This document shows, one piece after another, positions 44,032-53,146 of a stretch of 64,000 nucleotides of DNA. Numbering within the stretch: position 1 is the stretch's first letter; every line of letters begins with the position of its first letter. Under the pieces are notes generated by a model. It saw nothing but the letters and a program-made list of their open reading frames with translations. It was not told the DNA's origin and ran no database searches. The translations under genes were made by a program, and so were the position numbers. The DNA comes from Clostridia bacterium (lineage in GTDB: Bacteria > Bacillota > Clostridia > Oscillospirales > Acutalibacteraceae): positions 1 to 64,000 of the forward strand of contig JAFRQM010000042.1 of the NCBI GenBank assembly GCA_017428625.1. Reading direction: 5' to 3'.

Positions 44032-44152
44032 TATCTTCTCCTCCTGAATTTTTTATAACCCACGACAGAGCTAACGACTCGTCGCGCTTGAATGACGGGG
44101 CATTACCCCTTATTGAATGATTTTGAGCAAATCTGCCGCTTGATATATGCAT
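43871..44152 (-). CDS. Small reading frame overlapping the protease start
   Basis: 93 codons from an ATG about 11 bases after AAGGAGG (GTG at 44164 is an alternative start but touches the ribosome site). It begins MHISSGRFAQNHSIRGN and is the first frame on a transcript from a perfect consensus promoter. About 40 codons precede the protease ATG and the rest overlaps the protease in another frame. It has no signal peptide. The C-terminal half is unusual (FFGCAFFRGICRRN) and may simply reflect the protease sequence. It could be a leader peptide that couples translation, or not be made at all. Confidence 0.35.
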   Translation of the reverse strand: MHISSGRFAQNHSIRGNAPSFKRDESLALSWVIKNSGGEDNAYLSEKSCKALEKVYRIAYNNCIINKLRFFGCAFFRGICRRNDFGRIFNGNR

Positions 44153-44206
44153 TCTTCCGCTCACCTCCTTTTGCGCAAAGATTTCAAACGACTCATTACA
44201 GTTGCA

Positions 44207-44235
44207 ATTATATACCTAAAACATCTTATTGTCAA
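44207..44235 (-). promoter_or_regulatory. Perfect consensus promoter of the protease locus
   Basis: On the minus strand TTGACA (44230-44235), exactly 17 bases, TATAAT (44207-44212). The predicted leader to the protease ATG is about 170 nt and contains the small reading frame and two short hairpins (GGGGTAATGCCCC and CGACGAG...CTCTGTCG). Confidence 0.85.
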
Positions 44236-44346
44236 GAGTTAATTTCCAGCGATATATTTATAATATATCAAAAAAGCGTGTGTTTGAACAATAGCCTTAA
44301 TTTTACTTTTAAATATATTCAAAATAAATTATTTTGAATTTCACTC

Positions 44347-44375
44347 TTGATTTTTAACATTTGCTGTGTTAAAAT
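44347..44375 (+). promoter_or_regulatory. Promoter of the small HTH protein
   Basis: TTGATT (44347-44352), 17 bases, TAAAAT (44370-44375), 32 bases before the start. Confidence 0.6.
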
Positions 44376-44407
44376 ATCGTAAATCATAAAATAAGGGGTT
44401 TTTTAAT

Positions 44408-44803
44408 ATGTTTGATATAGGAAAAAACATCAGATTTTACAGAACTCTGAACGGTTTGTCAATGGAAGACCTTGGGGAAAAAATAGGTGTTCAGAAACAG
44501 ACAATTCAAAAATACGAAACAGGTAAAATTGTTAATATCCCCAGTCAAAAAATAGAAAAAATAGCGGCTGTTCTCAGTGTTGAGCCAACCGCTTTGACAA
44601 GTGAAGATGCTTATTCTGTTTTTTGTGAATTAAAGAAAAGCATTGAAGCCAAAAATCAACAGGCTTACAGATTAGGGGATAGAAGACCTCGGCACGGCAA
44701 ACACAGCAGGCGTGCTTATGTTATCAGTTCCGGTCGTGTTGCTTTAAGAGGCAGAAGTGCTTCCTCTGTTTCTCATCCCTCTGCTTTAAAGAAAAAGGCT
44801 TAA
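44408..44803 (+). CDS. XRE-family HTH protein with basic tail
   Basis: 131 residues. Residues 5-60 are a Cro/C1-type helix-turn-helix: IRFYRTLNGLSMEDLGEKIG then VQKQTIQKYETGKI. The C-terminal 45 residues are rich in Arg, Ser and Lys with no hydrophobic core, probably disordered and possibly nucleic-acid binding. AAGGGG is ten bases upstream of the ATG. It is divergent from the protease locus and may regulate it (inference from position). Confidence 0.8.
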   Translation: MFDIGKNIRFYRTLNGLSMEDLGEKIGVQKQTIQKYETGKIVNIPSQKIEKIAAVLSVEPTALTSEDAYSVFCELKKSIEAKNQQAYRLGDRRPRHGKHSRRAYVISSGRVALRGRSASSVSHPSALKKKA

Positions 44804-44823
44804 AGATATAATCAAAGAAATAA

Positions 44824-44848
44824 CGGGACCTGCGAAATGCAGGTCCCG
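44824..44848 (+). terminator. Hairpin after the HTH gene
   Basis: CGGGACCTGC and GCAGGTCCCG pair perfectly around GAAAT. The tail CTTCGGTTTG is a poor U-run. Confidence 0.6.
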
Positions 44849-44955
44849 CTTCGGTTTGTCATCTTTTATCGGGTAAGGAGTCTGTTTGCGGGCGGATGAT
44901 ATCCTTGCCCTGCATAATTAAGCGTCGCTTTTTACACGATTATCAAAAAACATGA

Positions 44956-45085
44956 GACTTGCCTTCGTTTCCGCCTCCTCCTTTGGGGGAGGTGGCGCCG
45001 CAGGCGACGGAGGGAGTTTGCGCAAAGCCAAAGTCATATGTGAATCCGGAATGTTAACGGACTCCCTCAGAGAAGGAGCCCCCGC
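44956..45085. repeat. Intergenic hairpin-rich repeat
   Basis: Contains CCTCC-TTTG-GGGGAGG and CGCC-GCA-GGCG hairpins in tandem, then AGGGAGT (45011-45017) inverted against ACTCCCT (45061-45067). Its pattern (CCTCCCCC / GGCGACGGAGGGAG) resembles a non-coding repeat scattered through genomes of gut Clostridia. Within this window I see one copy. No reading frame or RNA gene is evident in 44849-45142. Confidence 0.5.
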
Positions 45086-45142
45086 ACAAGGTTAAACTCA
45101 GGTTTGATTTCCGGCATGGATGTATCCGTGCCCTGCATATTA

Positions 45143-45177
45143 AAAAGAGGTCCGCCCTTGCAGACCTCTTTTGTTTT
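45143..45177. terminator. Bidirectional terminator after serA
   Basis: AAAAGAGGTC (45143-45152) pairs with GACCTCTTTT (45163-45172) around a 10-nt loop, with A/T runs on both sides. It lies five bases past the serA stop. Confidence 0.85.
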
Positions 45178-46323
45178 TTAACCTATAACTCTTACTCTTA
45201 TAACGCCGTCGATGGCTTCGAGTTTTGAAGTGTCCGGTGCGGAGCCAACATCCGCCGCAACATAGGCAATGCCTTTTTTCTCCGCGCTCACAACAGAGGT
45301 TACACCTGAAAGAGCGGCTGTGATTTCAGCAGCAAGGCTCTCTTTCGCGTTTGCGATGACGCATACTCTTGTTTTAAAAGATGCGGGAAGGGTAACATTG
45401 GGGAGGTTGACGGAGTTTGTTACAACGCCTTTTTCAAGGTAGTCGGCAAGCTCGTTTGCCGCCATAACGGCGCAGTTGTCTTCACTTTCGGGGGTTGACG
45501 CGCCGAGGTGGGGAATGGCTGTTACGCCGGGTGTTGTAATCTGCGCATCGGTCGGGAAGTCGGTAACATAAGCCGCCGCTTTGCCGCTGCCGAGCGCTTC
45601 GATAATCGCCGCCTCATTGACAAGTTCGCCGCGGGCGAAGTTGAGAATGCGCACGCCGTCTTTCATCTTCGCAAGTGATTCAGCGCTGACTGTGTCGCGG
45701 GTTGCGTCATTAAGCGGAACATGAAGGGTTATGTAATCCGAAACGGCGAAAAGTTCATCAAGGTCGGAAACAACTTTTACAGAGGGGTCGAGCGCGAGAG
45801 CGGCTTTGACACCCAGGAAGGGGTCATAACCGACAATGTTCATACCGAGTGCCTTTGCGCTGTTGGCAACAAGAGCGCCAATTGCGCCGAGGCCTACAAC
45901 GCCGAGTGTTTTGCCCATAATTTCAGGGCCCGCGAAAGCGCTTTTGCCCTTTTCAACAAGGGCTCCGACTTCACTGCCCTTACCGGAAAGAGTTTTGCAC
46001 CAGTCAACGGATTCGGCGATTTTGCGTGATGACATAAGAAGCGCGCACAGCACAAGTTCTTTGACCGCGTTCGCATTTGCTCCGGGAGTGTTGAAAACGG
46101 CTATGCCCGCTTTGGCACACTCGTCAACGGGGATGTTGTTGACACCCGCGCCCGCTCTTGCAACGGCAAGGGTGTTGGATGCGAACGCATAATCGTGCAT
46201 CTTGGCGGAACGCACCATAACAGCATCGGGAGCATCGCAGGAATCCGAGCAGGTGTATTTTGCGCCGTCAAACTGCGCGAGACCGTATTTGGAAATCTTA
46301 TTTAATGTAAGAATATTATACAT
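45178..46323 (-). CDS. serA: D-3-phosphoglycerate dehydrogenase
   Basis: 381 residues. The NAD-binding core has GKTLGVVGLGAIGALVA. The substrate and catalytic residues are in RAGAGVNNIP, NFARGELVNEAA (Arg) and AIPHLGASTPESEDN (His). A short ACT-like C-terminal region follows (VCVIANAKESLAAEI), so serine feedback may apply. It oxidises 3-phosphoglycerate, the first step of serine synthesis. It is 17 bases after serC, forming a two-gene serine operon. Confidence 0.95.
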   Translation of the reverse strand: MYNILTLNKISKYGLAQFDGAKYTCSDSCDAPDAVMVRSAKMHDYAFASNTLAVARAGAGVNNIPVDECAKAGIAVFNTPGANANAVKELVLCALLMSSRKIAESVDWCKTLSGKGSEVGALVEKGKSAFAGPEIMGKTLGVVGLGAIGALVANSAKALGMNIVGYDPFLGVKAALALDPSVKVVSDLDELFAVSDYITLHVPLNDATRDTVSAESLAKMKDGVRILNFARGELVNEAAIIEALGSGKAAAYVTDFPTDAQITTPGVTAIPHLGASTPESEDNCAVMAANELADYLEKGVVTNSVNLPNVTLPASFKTRVCVIANAKESLAAEITAALSGVTSVVSAEKKGIAYVAADVGSAPDTSKLEAIDGVIRVRVIG

Positions 46324-46340
46324 AATTACACCTTCCGCAA

Positions 46341-47426
46341 TCAGTTGTTCTTTTCGAAAGCAGCCATAAACTCAACAAGTTTTTCAACGCCTTCAATGGG
46401 CATTGCGTTGTAGATGGAGGCTCTCATACCGCCTACCGAACGGTGACCCTTGAGGTTTACAAAACCTGCTGCCGCTGCGTCTGCTACGAATTTTGCATTG
46501 AGTTCGTCGCTCTCGGTAACGAAGGTGACATTCATAATTGAACGGTCTTCTTTAACAACGGGGTTATTGAACATCTTGCTGGAATCAAGATAATCATAAA
46601 GGATGGCTGCCTTTTTCTCATTGTGGAGTTTCATTGCCTCAAGACCGCCGATGCTCTCAATCCATTCAAGAACGAGTTTGCACATATAGATTGACCAGCA
46701 GGGAGGAGTGTTATACATTGAGTCGTTATCTGCCATAACTTTGTAGTCAAGCATTGTAGGTATGTTTTCGGGAGCGTTGCCGAGAAGATCCTCACGCACA
46801 ATAACAACGGTAAGACCTGCGGGTGCGATATTCTTCTGAGCGCCGCCGTATATAAGACCGAATTTTGTAACATCCATAGGCTCCGAAAGGAAGCAGGATG
46901 AAACATCCGCAAACAGAGGAACATCGCCCGTGTCGGGGATATAGTTCCACTTTGTGCCGTAGATTGTGTTGTTAAAGCAGATGTAAGCGTAGTCAGCGTC
47001 GGCACGGAAATCGGCTTTTGTAAGTTTGGGGATATAAGTAAAGGTTTTATCTTTCGAAGACGCAACAGCGAGAACATCGCCGTCGGTTACCTTGCAAGCT
47101 TCTTTATAAGCCTTTGTCGAGAACTGACCGGTAAGAACATAGTCTGCTTTTTTGCTGCCGTTCATAAAGTTGAGAGGGATAGCCGCGAACTGTGTTGACG
47201 CGCCGCCCTGAAGGAAAAGAACTTTGTAGTTGTCGGGGATGCCGAGAACCTCGCGGAAAAGTTTCTGCGCCTCAACTATGATTGCGTCATAAACCTTTGA
47301 GCGGTGCGACATCTCCATAACGGACTGACCGCTGCCTTTGTAGTCGAGAATCTCTGCCGCCGCTCTGTTGAGAACGCTCTCAGGGAGCATTGAGGGGCCG
47401 GCTGAAAAATTGAATACTCTTGCCAT
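46341..47426 (-). CDS. serC: Phosphoserine aminotransferase
   Basis: 361 residues. The fold-type I PLP lysine lies in YGGAQKNIAPAGLTVVIV. The N-terminus VFNFSAGPSMLPESVL and C-terminal GHRSVGGMRASIYNAMP are diagnostic of SerC. It makes phosphoserine from 3-phosphohydroxypyruvate and glutamate, directly after SerA in the pathway, although serC is first in the operon. GGAGG lies seven bases before the ATG. No serB is in the window. Confidence 0.95.
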   Translation of the reverse strand: MARVFNFSAGPSMLPESVLNRAAAEILDYKGSGQSVMEMSHRSKVYDAIIVEAQKLFREVLGIPDNYKVLFLQGGASTQFAAIPLNFMNGSKKADYVLTGQFSTKAYKEACKVTDGDVLAVASSKDKTFTYIPKLTKADFRADADYAYICFNNTIYGTKWNYIPDTGDVPLFADVSSCFLSEPMDVTKFGLIYGGAQKNIAPAGLTVVIVREDLLGNAPENIPTMLDYKVMADNDSMYNTPPCWSIYMCKLVLEWIESIGGLEAMKLHNEKKAAILYDYLDSSKMFNNPVVKEDRSIMNVTFVTESDELNAKFVADAAAAGFVNLKGHRSVGGMRASIYNAMPIEGVEKLVEFMAAFEKNN

Positions 47427-47460
47427 AAATTAACCTCCGGGTTTAAATTTTAACGGTTAA

Positions 47461-47489
47461 ATTATATAATATTATCCCCCAATTCACAA
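47461..47489 (-). promoter_or_regulatory. Promoter of serC-serA
   Basis: On the minus strand TTGTGA (47484-47489), 17 bases, TATAAT (47461-47466), about 35 bases before the start. Confidence 0.6.
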
Positions 47490-47615
47490 TGTAAAGAATT
47501 ACAGAATATTCTGCAATTTCGGCTTATAAAATATGCAGATTATCAATAAAGCACTGTGTGTCTACCGCCGAAATGCAGGAATGCTCCCCTTACGGTTTAA
47601 AACCGCAAAAGCACT

Positions 47616-47647
47616 CCCCCGCGGGAACCTTTCGGCTCCCGCGGGGG
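47616..47647 (-). terminator. GC-rich hairpin terminating the surface-protein operon
   Basis: CCCCCGCGGGA (47616-47626) pairs perfectly with TCCCGCGGGGG (47637-47647) around ACCTTTCGGC. Read leftward the tail is AGTGCTTTTGC. It lies 20 bases past the stop of the 1821-residue protein. Confidence 0.65.
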
Positions 47648-47667
47648 ATAAGTGTTTATGACGGATA

Positions 47668-50600
47668 TCAATAATGCGCTTTGCCGCATTCGCAATACTG
47701 ATTGATTCTGAAAAGTCTGTTAAAGAGGTTGATGATAAACCAGATTATTTTAATATACCATTTTGTCGAGTGGCACATATGCTTGCAGGCTTCGCCCACA
47801 ACCTTGCCGCACTCGTCGCATTTACCGTCGCCGTTGTTGTCGGCGTGACCTGTTGCGCTGATGATTTCTTTCTCAAGGGCTTTTCCGCAATGCGAGCAGA
47901 CATAAGCGGTGTAACCGTCCTGCGAGCAGGTGGCGGCAACTGTTTTAAGACTGTAGTTGTGACCTTCTGTCAGACCGCAGTCAACTCTCTTATATGTTGA
48001 TTGTGCCTCAACCGCGTTGCTTGCGGTAATAACATAATAGCTGAAGTGGTCAACGACCATAATTATTGCGTCTCTGTCATTATCTTTTGTGAAGGTTACA
48101 TCCTCTGTTGTTCCGTCTTCATTTATTCTGTAAATTCTGAGATTGCTGTCGTGAAGCATCTGCGATGTAGCCGGAATAACTATTGATATTGTGCCGTCAG
48201 GCTGAACTGAAACATCGTTCGCGTCGAACATCTTGAGGTCTATTGTCTGGTTTGTCGCGTGGGTGTGCTGATCGGGGTCGTTAAGATCCTCTTCAGTGTA
48301 TTCCGCTTTGTATGTGATGTATTTTTCCTGAACATAGTTGCAGTTTTCGCATCTGACAACCGCGTAACTGAGCTCATCGACATTTGTGATTGTTGCGGTG
48401 AGAGAATGCGAGCAGGGTGCGGATGTATATGTAAATGTTTCGCCGCACTCGCATGCCTTGACATAGGTTATACCCTCGGTGCAGGTGCCGAACTGAGTTA
48501 CGGGCTCGGCGCTCCATTTGTGAGTGTGCTCTTCATACTGCGCAGTAAATACAAGATCTCTGTCGGGCATTGCGAAGGGTATTTCTTTATCCCATCCGAG
48601 GAATTTCTTGCCTTCGACGCTTTCAACCTGATAAACGGATATCGGTTCGCCTGCATAGTAACTTTCTTCAATGATGTTATCATCCGAAAGTTTCCAGGTA
48701 ACGGTTCTGAGCGTGCTTGTGAACTCCGCCTCAAACTCGGTGTATGACTGCGACACGGTATAGCCTTCCGGAATATTCCATTTTGCGTAACTTGTCTGCG
48801 GAACGACTATTTCGTCACCGATATTTGCTTCGGTTAAGTTGTAAACTCTGCCGCCGAGCAGGAAAACAACAATGGTTCTGTCATCGGGAACCGTAACTCT
48901 CGGTGACTTGAATGAGTTTACAAGCATTCCGCCAACCATATAACCGGCTGCCTCTGTGTTGGTGTTGTAATACTGTGCGCCGGTTGCTTTATTATTTGCG
49001 GTAATGTCAAATGAGATTCTAACATAATACTCTATCACATTGCCATTCGCATCGTTTTTTGTCTTGGGGTTCAGGTGCCTGACAGTTATTGAAGTTGTGC
49101 CGTCGCTGTTGACAACTACGGATATATCCGAGTTGCGGACGCCGTATTCTTCAATTACACTCTGCCTGAACGCCTGCTCCTGAAGAACGGTCATTGTGAA
49201 CTCTTTTGAGATTGTGTCGAAGATTGTGATGTCGGCAAAGGGTTTTACGGGCCTTATCTCCGTTTCAATAAACACCTTGAACATTTCGTTGAGTTCATCT
49301 GCATCGGAAACATAAATGTAATATTTATCCGATACAGTTTCACCGCCGTATGTCATAGACATTGCTTCGGGATTATTTGACGAAACAAAATTCATAAATT
49401 TCGTCATTTTCTCTTTATCTTTCGAATCCAGATTGAAACCCACCGAATAAATTGTTACACCGTAATCCTTTTTCAATGTATTTGCGGCAACTATTGCTCT
49501 TTCTGCAATTGGTGTGTTGAATCCGTTGATGCCGGGTTGACCGTCAGTAATGAACAAAACAACAGTTTCTCTTCCTTCAATACTGTTTTGAGCAATAAGT
49601 TGTTCAGCTGTTTCGAAAGCAAAATCTGCTCTTGTAGCTCCGTTCGCCTTAAGCCCGTTAATAATGGCACAAATAGCATCTTTATTTGCAGAGGCAGACA
49701 TCATTGCATCGGAAAAATCACAATTATACGGTTTATCTGTATATGTTGAATACTCAGGGTTCCATTGGTTCGATTTATAACTTGTAGTTTCAAAAACCTT
49801 TTCTCCATCTTTTTTATCAATTGTATGGAAATAGCCATTAGACCCGAATGAAATAACTGCTATTCTATTATCAGGGTTTTCCGTTACCGAATTGACAAAA
49901 GATGTTGCGGTTCTTTTCAGTTCACCTATTTTATTGTCGTCAGCCATTGAGCCTGACGTATCGAGAACAAGAACTACATCGACGGGTTTGCTTTTGTTAA
50001 CCTGAACCGTTTCGGCATCGGAGGTCGCGCTGAGCGTTATTGTGGTTGTGCCGTCGCTGTTGCGCTCTGCCTTTTTGCTTGAATCCATATTGCCGATTTT
50101 ATAGACTGTTTTGCGGTAATTATGGCTTGCGTCATAACTGCACTCATAGTAATTGTAACCGGGAACATCCGCTGTCGGCTCCTTGCACTTATCTTCTTTA
50201 AGGTGATAGTCGTGACCGTGAGCGGGTATGGGTTCGGGATAATTATGGCTCGCGTCCCAGGTGCACTCATAATAATCATAACCGTCTTCCGTGCAGGTGG
50301 AAGGCACTGTTTCTTTGAGATTGTAATTATGGCCGTGTGACGGTATTACCTTATCGTAATTATGGCTGCTGTCCCAGCTGCAGACCCACTTTTTGTAGCC
50401 GTCTTCGGTGCAGGTCGGAGGATTGTCTATTGTAAGATGATAATCATGACCGTGTGCGGGAATAATCCAACTGTCTTTTTCAAGTTCATGTTCGGCGTTT
50501 TCATCGCTGAAATATTTGCCGCAATCAACATCCGTGCAATAGTAGTATTCGCTGTTGCCGTCTTCGGTGCAGGTGTTGGGTGTCGCCTCAACTTTTTTCA

Positions 50601-53133
50601 GAGTGTGTTCAATTTCGAAGTTCTTGTCTGCACGCTGAATTGCGCCGCAAATGTCGCACTTGCGCTCGTATGTGGTTGTTCTGCGAATTACGCTTTTTTC
50701 GATTATTCTCCACTCGGTCCAGACATGAACATCTTTTTCGGTTTTGTGGCAGCGTGAGCAGGTTCTGGTGTGCGTTGCGCCGTTTTTATTGTCAATCCAC
50801 TTTGACCAGTTATGACCGAGGCTTTCAGTCGCGGTGTCTTTATATGAATATCCGCACTGTGTGCAGGTATGAGTTGTAAATCCGGGAGTAACGCAGGTTG
50901 CTTTTGTTTTGCCGTCTTTAAAAGTGCAACTCTCTGTATAAACATAGTGGCAACGCGAACAGGTCTTGCTGTGAGTGGAATCGTTGTTTTTCGCTATATC
51001 TGACCACTCATGACCCATAGCCTCTACGGGAGCCGTGTCATATTTTGCGCCGCAGATCGCACAGAATATTGCCTCTTCGCCGTCATCAATGCAGGTGGGT
51101 TCAAGAATAACCTTGCGGTATCCTTCTGTGTGATTGTGGAGTGGAAAGGTTTCGCTTTCAAGCACAGCGTCACATTTTGAGCAGTATCTGCTCTTCTGAC
51201 CGTCGTGGTTGGAGGTGGCATCGTAATCGATTCTCCAGACACCGTCATCGTGACCTTCGGCGTCAATTACTTCCGAGTCGATTGCTTTGCCGCAGCGGGT
51301 GCAGGAAAGAGTTTTTTCGCCGTCTTTGATGCAGGTTGCGGGCTTTGTGACCTTCCATACGCCTTCATCGTGACCGAGCGGCTCAATTGCTCTGCTGTCA
51401 ATGGTTTCGCCGCATGTATCACATACACGGATTTCTTCGCCTTCTGTTATGCAGCCGGCGTAAATATTTGTTATCCATTCGCCTTCGGAGTGTTCGGCTT
51501 TTTCTATCTGCTGAGTTGCTGTTTTCTCGCCGCAATTTGCGCAGTAAGCGGTTTTTTCACCGGGTGTTGTGCAGGTGGGCGTTGTTGTGACAACCCATAC
51601 CGACTCGTCAGCCGTTGTGTGACCGGATTTTTCAATTTCTTCCGTTGTATAGCAGGCATTGCAGACTGAGCAGAAATTGCCGTTAAGACCGTTTTCGGTG
51701 CATGTAGGCTGTCTGACTATTTCGGTATGACCGAGTGTATGTGTATGATAAGAAAATGTTGCTGTTTCGAGCGCGTCGCCGCACTTTGTGCAGTAGCGTG
51801 TTTTCTGACCGTCGCGTTCGGGCGTGGCTTCAATGTCAACCTTCCAGACACCGTTGTCGTGACCGGAAGGTTCAACGCCTCTGACCGCGATAACATCGCC
51901 GCATTTGCTGCACAGGCGGACTTCCTGACCTTCAACAATGCAGGTTTCTGGAACAGCCGTTACCCAGGGTGAATTGACTTTATCGTGACCTTCTTCGGCA
52001 ATATAACTGTCTGTGCCGTTCCATGGGTCGTTGGTGGAAGCCATGCCGCAGGCGCATTTCCATAGTGTGTAACCCGGCTCCGTGCAGGTTGCGGGAACCT
52101 GATGGGGAATGAAAACATGGTGATGCGGGCATTCGACAGTGATGTAACCTGTGAGCGATGAAGAATCATTGACTTGCATTCCATCAAGTTCAATAAACTT
52201 TTGCCACGCATCTTTTACCCAAGTAATACAACTGTTTGTTCCAAATGATCCGTTTAATTTGATTGTAACGGGATCTTGGTAAGTTCTTTGTGTTTTTATG
52301 GTAAGTGTGTTACCACTTATAGTGGCTTCCATTCCATTTGGCAGACTTGAGTTATCCACTGAATAATGGCTTAAAACACCATTTGCATCACTGAATGTTG
52401 TTTGATAATACCCGTTGCTGTATTCAAGTTTAGTGGGGTCATCAGAGTTGTTTGTTATACAAAAACTCGGTAAAGTGCCATCAGATTTAACATTTGCAAC
52501 AATGCTGTTATAATATTGAATAATTTCATTGTACAGCGGGTGACCGGTGGATACTAAACTCAGCACCGGGTCGTATCCTATCGGATAAACATAATTAAAA
52601 CTTGAGTCTCTTTCGCCGACTACTACTTCCCAAATTAAAATTTGTGTTGCTCTCGCATACGCAATTCTTGTATCATTGTTGGACCATTGAGAAATAATAT
52701 CTGTTGAATTAAAGCCGTAAAGCAGTATTTTGCTGATTAATATTTTAGCTTGATTGGCGTTTATCTTTCCATTGTTGTTTGCAACTTGTTGCCATATTGC
52801 ATCACCGGACAATGAAGAGTAAACCCTGTCCGGGTGAACTTCTGGATTCCAAGGTGAATCAACACCTGGTTCAATACAATAAACAACATTGCTATAACCG
52901 CCCATAGTGTATATATTTGTATAGTTTGTGTCGTCCGAAGAATAGCCATTGGCTAATCTTATCGGAGGATGTCCCCATGTATACTGAGACGCTCCGCTTC
53001 CACCACGGGGAAACGAAACCATGTTATATACGCCGGTGGCGGCGCTTGCATTTAACAACGCCATCGGCAGCATGCCGCTGACCATAATCAGGGCGAGAAC
53101 AAGTGAAATAATTCTTTTAAGTGATTTTTTCAT
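47668..53133 (-). CDS. Giant surface protein: thioester domain, Cys/His repeats, VWA domain
   Basis: 1821 residues. The signal peptide is residues 1-32. Residues 33-330 look like a thioester adhesin domain (TED): Cys86 in VVYCIEPGV and Gln164 in ATQILIWEV are spaced and flanked as in domains that form an internal Cys-Gln thioester and bond covalently to host targets. About 17 Cys/His units (T-C-x4-G-x5-C-x2-C-G-x12-G-H) fill 345-1010. A VWA domain (about 1050-1240) has the MIDAS residues DTSGS, GATRADF and ITDGQPG. An InlB-like segment, one more Cys unit and a tail KIIWFIINLFNRLF then KAHY at the end follow. There is no LPXTG, so anchoring is unclear. It begins 13 bases after its companion gene, with AAGGAGG before the ATG. 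An adhesin role is inferred from the domains. Confidence 0.85.
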   Translation of the reverse strand: MKKSLKRIISLVLALIMVSGMLPMALLNASAATGVYNMVSFPRGGSGASQYTWGHPPIRLANGYSSDDTNYTNIYTMGGYSNVVYCIEPGVDSPWNPEVHPDRVYSSLSGDAIWQQVANNNGKINANQAKILISKILLYGFNSTDIISQWSNNDTRIAYARATQILIWEVVVGERDSSFNYVYPIGYDPVLSLVSTGHPLYNEIIQYYNSIVANVKSDGTLPSFCITNNSDDPTKLEYSNGYYQTTFSDANGVLSHYSVDNSSLPNGMEATISGNTLTIKTQRTYQDPVTIKLNGSFGTNSCITWVKDAWQKFIELDGMQVNDSSSLTGYITVECPHHHVFIPHQVPATCTEPGYTLWKCACGMASTNDPWNGTDSYIAEEGHDKVNSPWVTAVPETCIVEGQEVRLCSKCGDVIAVRGVEPSGHDNGVWKVDIEATPERDGQKTRYCTKCGDALETATFSYHTHTLGHTEIVRQPTCTENGLNGNFCSVCNACYTTEEIEKSGHTTADESVWVVTTTPTCTTPGEKTAYCANCGEKTATQQIEKAEHSEGEWITNIYAGCITEGEEIRVCDTCGETIDSRAIEPLGHDEGVWKVTKPATCIKDGEKTLSCTRCGKAIDSEVIDAEGHDDGVWRIDYDATSNHDGQKSRYCSKCDAVLESETFPLHNHTEGYRKVILEPTCIDDGEEAIFCAICGAKYDTAPVEAMGHEWSDIAKNNDSTHSKTCSRCHYVYTESCTFKDGKTKATCVTPGFTTHTCTQCGYSYKDTATESLGHNWSKWIDNKNGATHTRTCSRCHKTEKDVHVWTEWRIIEKSVIRRTTTYERKCDICGAIQRADKNFEIEHTLKKVEATPNTCTEDGNSEYYYCTDVDCGKYFSDENAEHELEKDSWIIPAHGHDYHLTIDNPPTCTEDGYKKWVCSWDSSHNYDKVIPSHGHNYNLKETVPSTCTEDGYDYYECTWDASHNYPEPIPAHGHDYHLKEDKCKEPTADVPGYNYYECSYDASHNYRKTVYKIGNMDSSKKAERNSDGTTTITLSATSDAETVQVNKSKPVDVVLVLDTSGSMADDNKIGELKRTATSFVNSVTENPDNRIAVISFGSNGYFHTIDKKDGEKVFETTSYKSNQWNPEYSTYTDKPYNCDFSDAMMSASANKDAICAIINGLKANGATRADFAFETAEQLIAQNSIEGRETVVLFITDGQPGINGFNTPIAERAIVAANTLKKDYGVTIYSVGFNLDSKDKEKMTKFMNFVSSNNPEAMSMTYGGETVSDKYYIYVSDADELNEMFKVFIETEIRPVKPFADITIFDTISKEFTMTVLQEQAFRQSVIEEYGVRNSDISVVVNSDGTTSITVRHLNPKTKNDANGNVIEYYVRISFDITANNKATGAQYYNTNTEAAGYMVGGMLVNSFKSPRVTVPDDRTIVVFLLGGRVYNLTEANIGDEIVVPQTSYAKWNIPEGYTVSQSYTEFEAEFTSTLRTVTWKLSDDNIIEESYYAGEPISVYQVESVEGKKFLGWDKEIPFAMPDRDLVFTAQYEEHTHKWSAEPVTQFGTCTEGITYVKACECGETFTYTSAPCSHSLTATITNVDELSYAVVRCENCNYVQEKYITYKAEYTEEDLNDPDQHTHATNQTIDLKMFDANDVSVQPDGTISIVIPATSQMLHDSNLRIYRINEDGTTEDVTFTKDNDRDAIIMVVDHFSYYVITASNAVEAQSTYKRVDCGLTEGHNYSLKTVAATCSQDGYTAYVCSHCGKALEKEIISATGHADNNGDGKCDECGKVVGEACKHMCHSTKWYIKIIWFIINLFNRLFRINQYCECGKAHY

Positions 53134-53146
53134 TTGTCAGCCCTCC

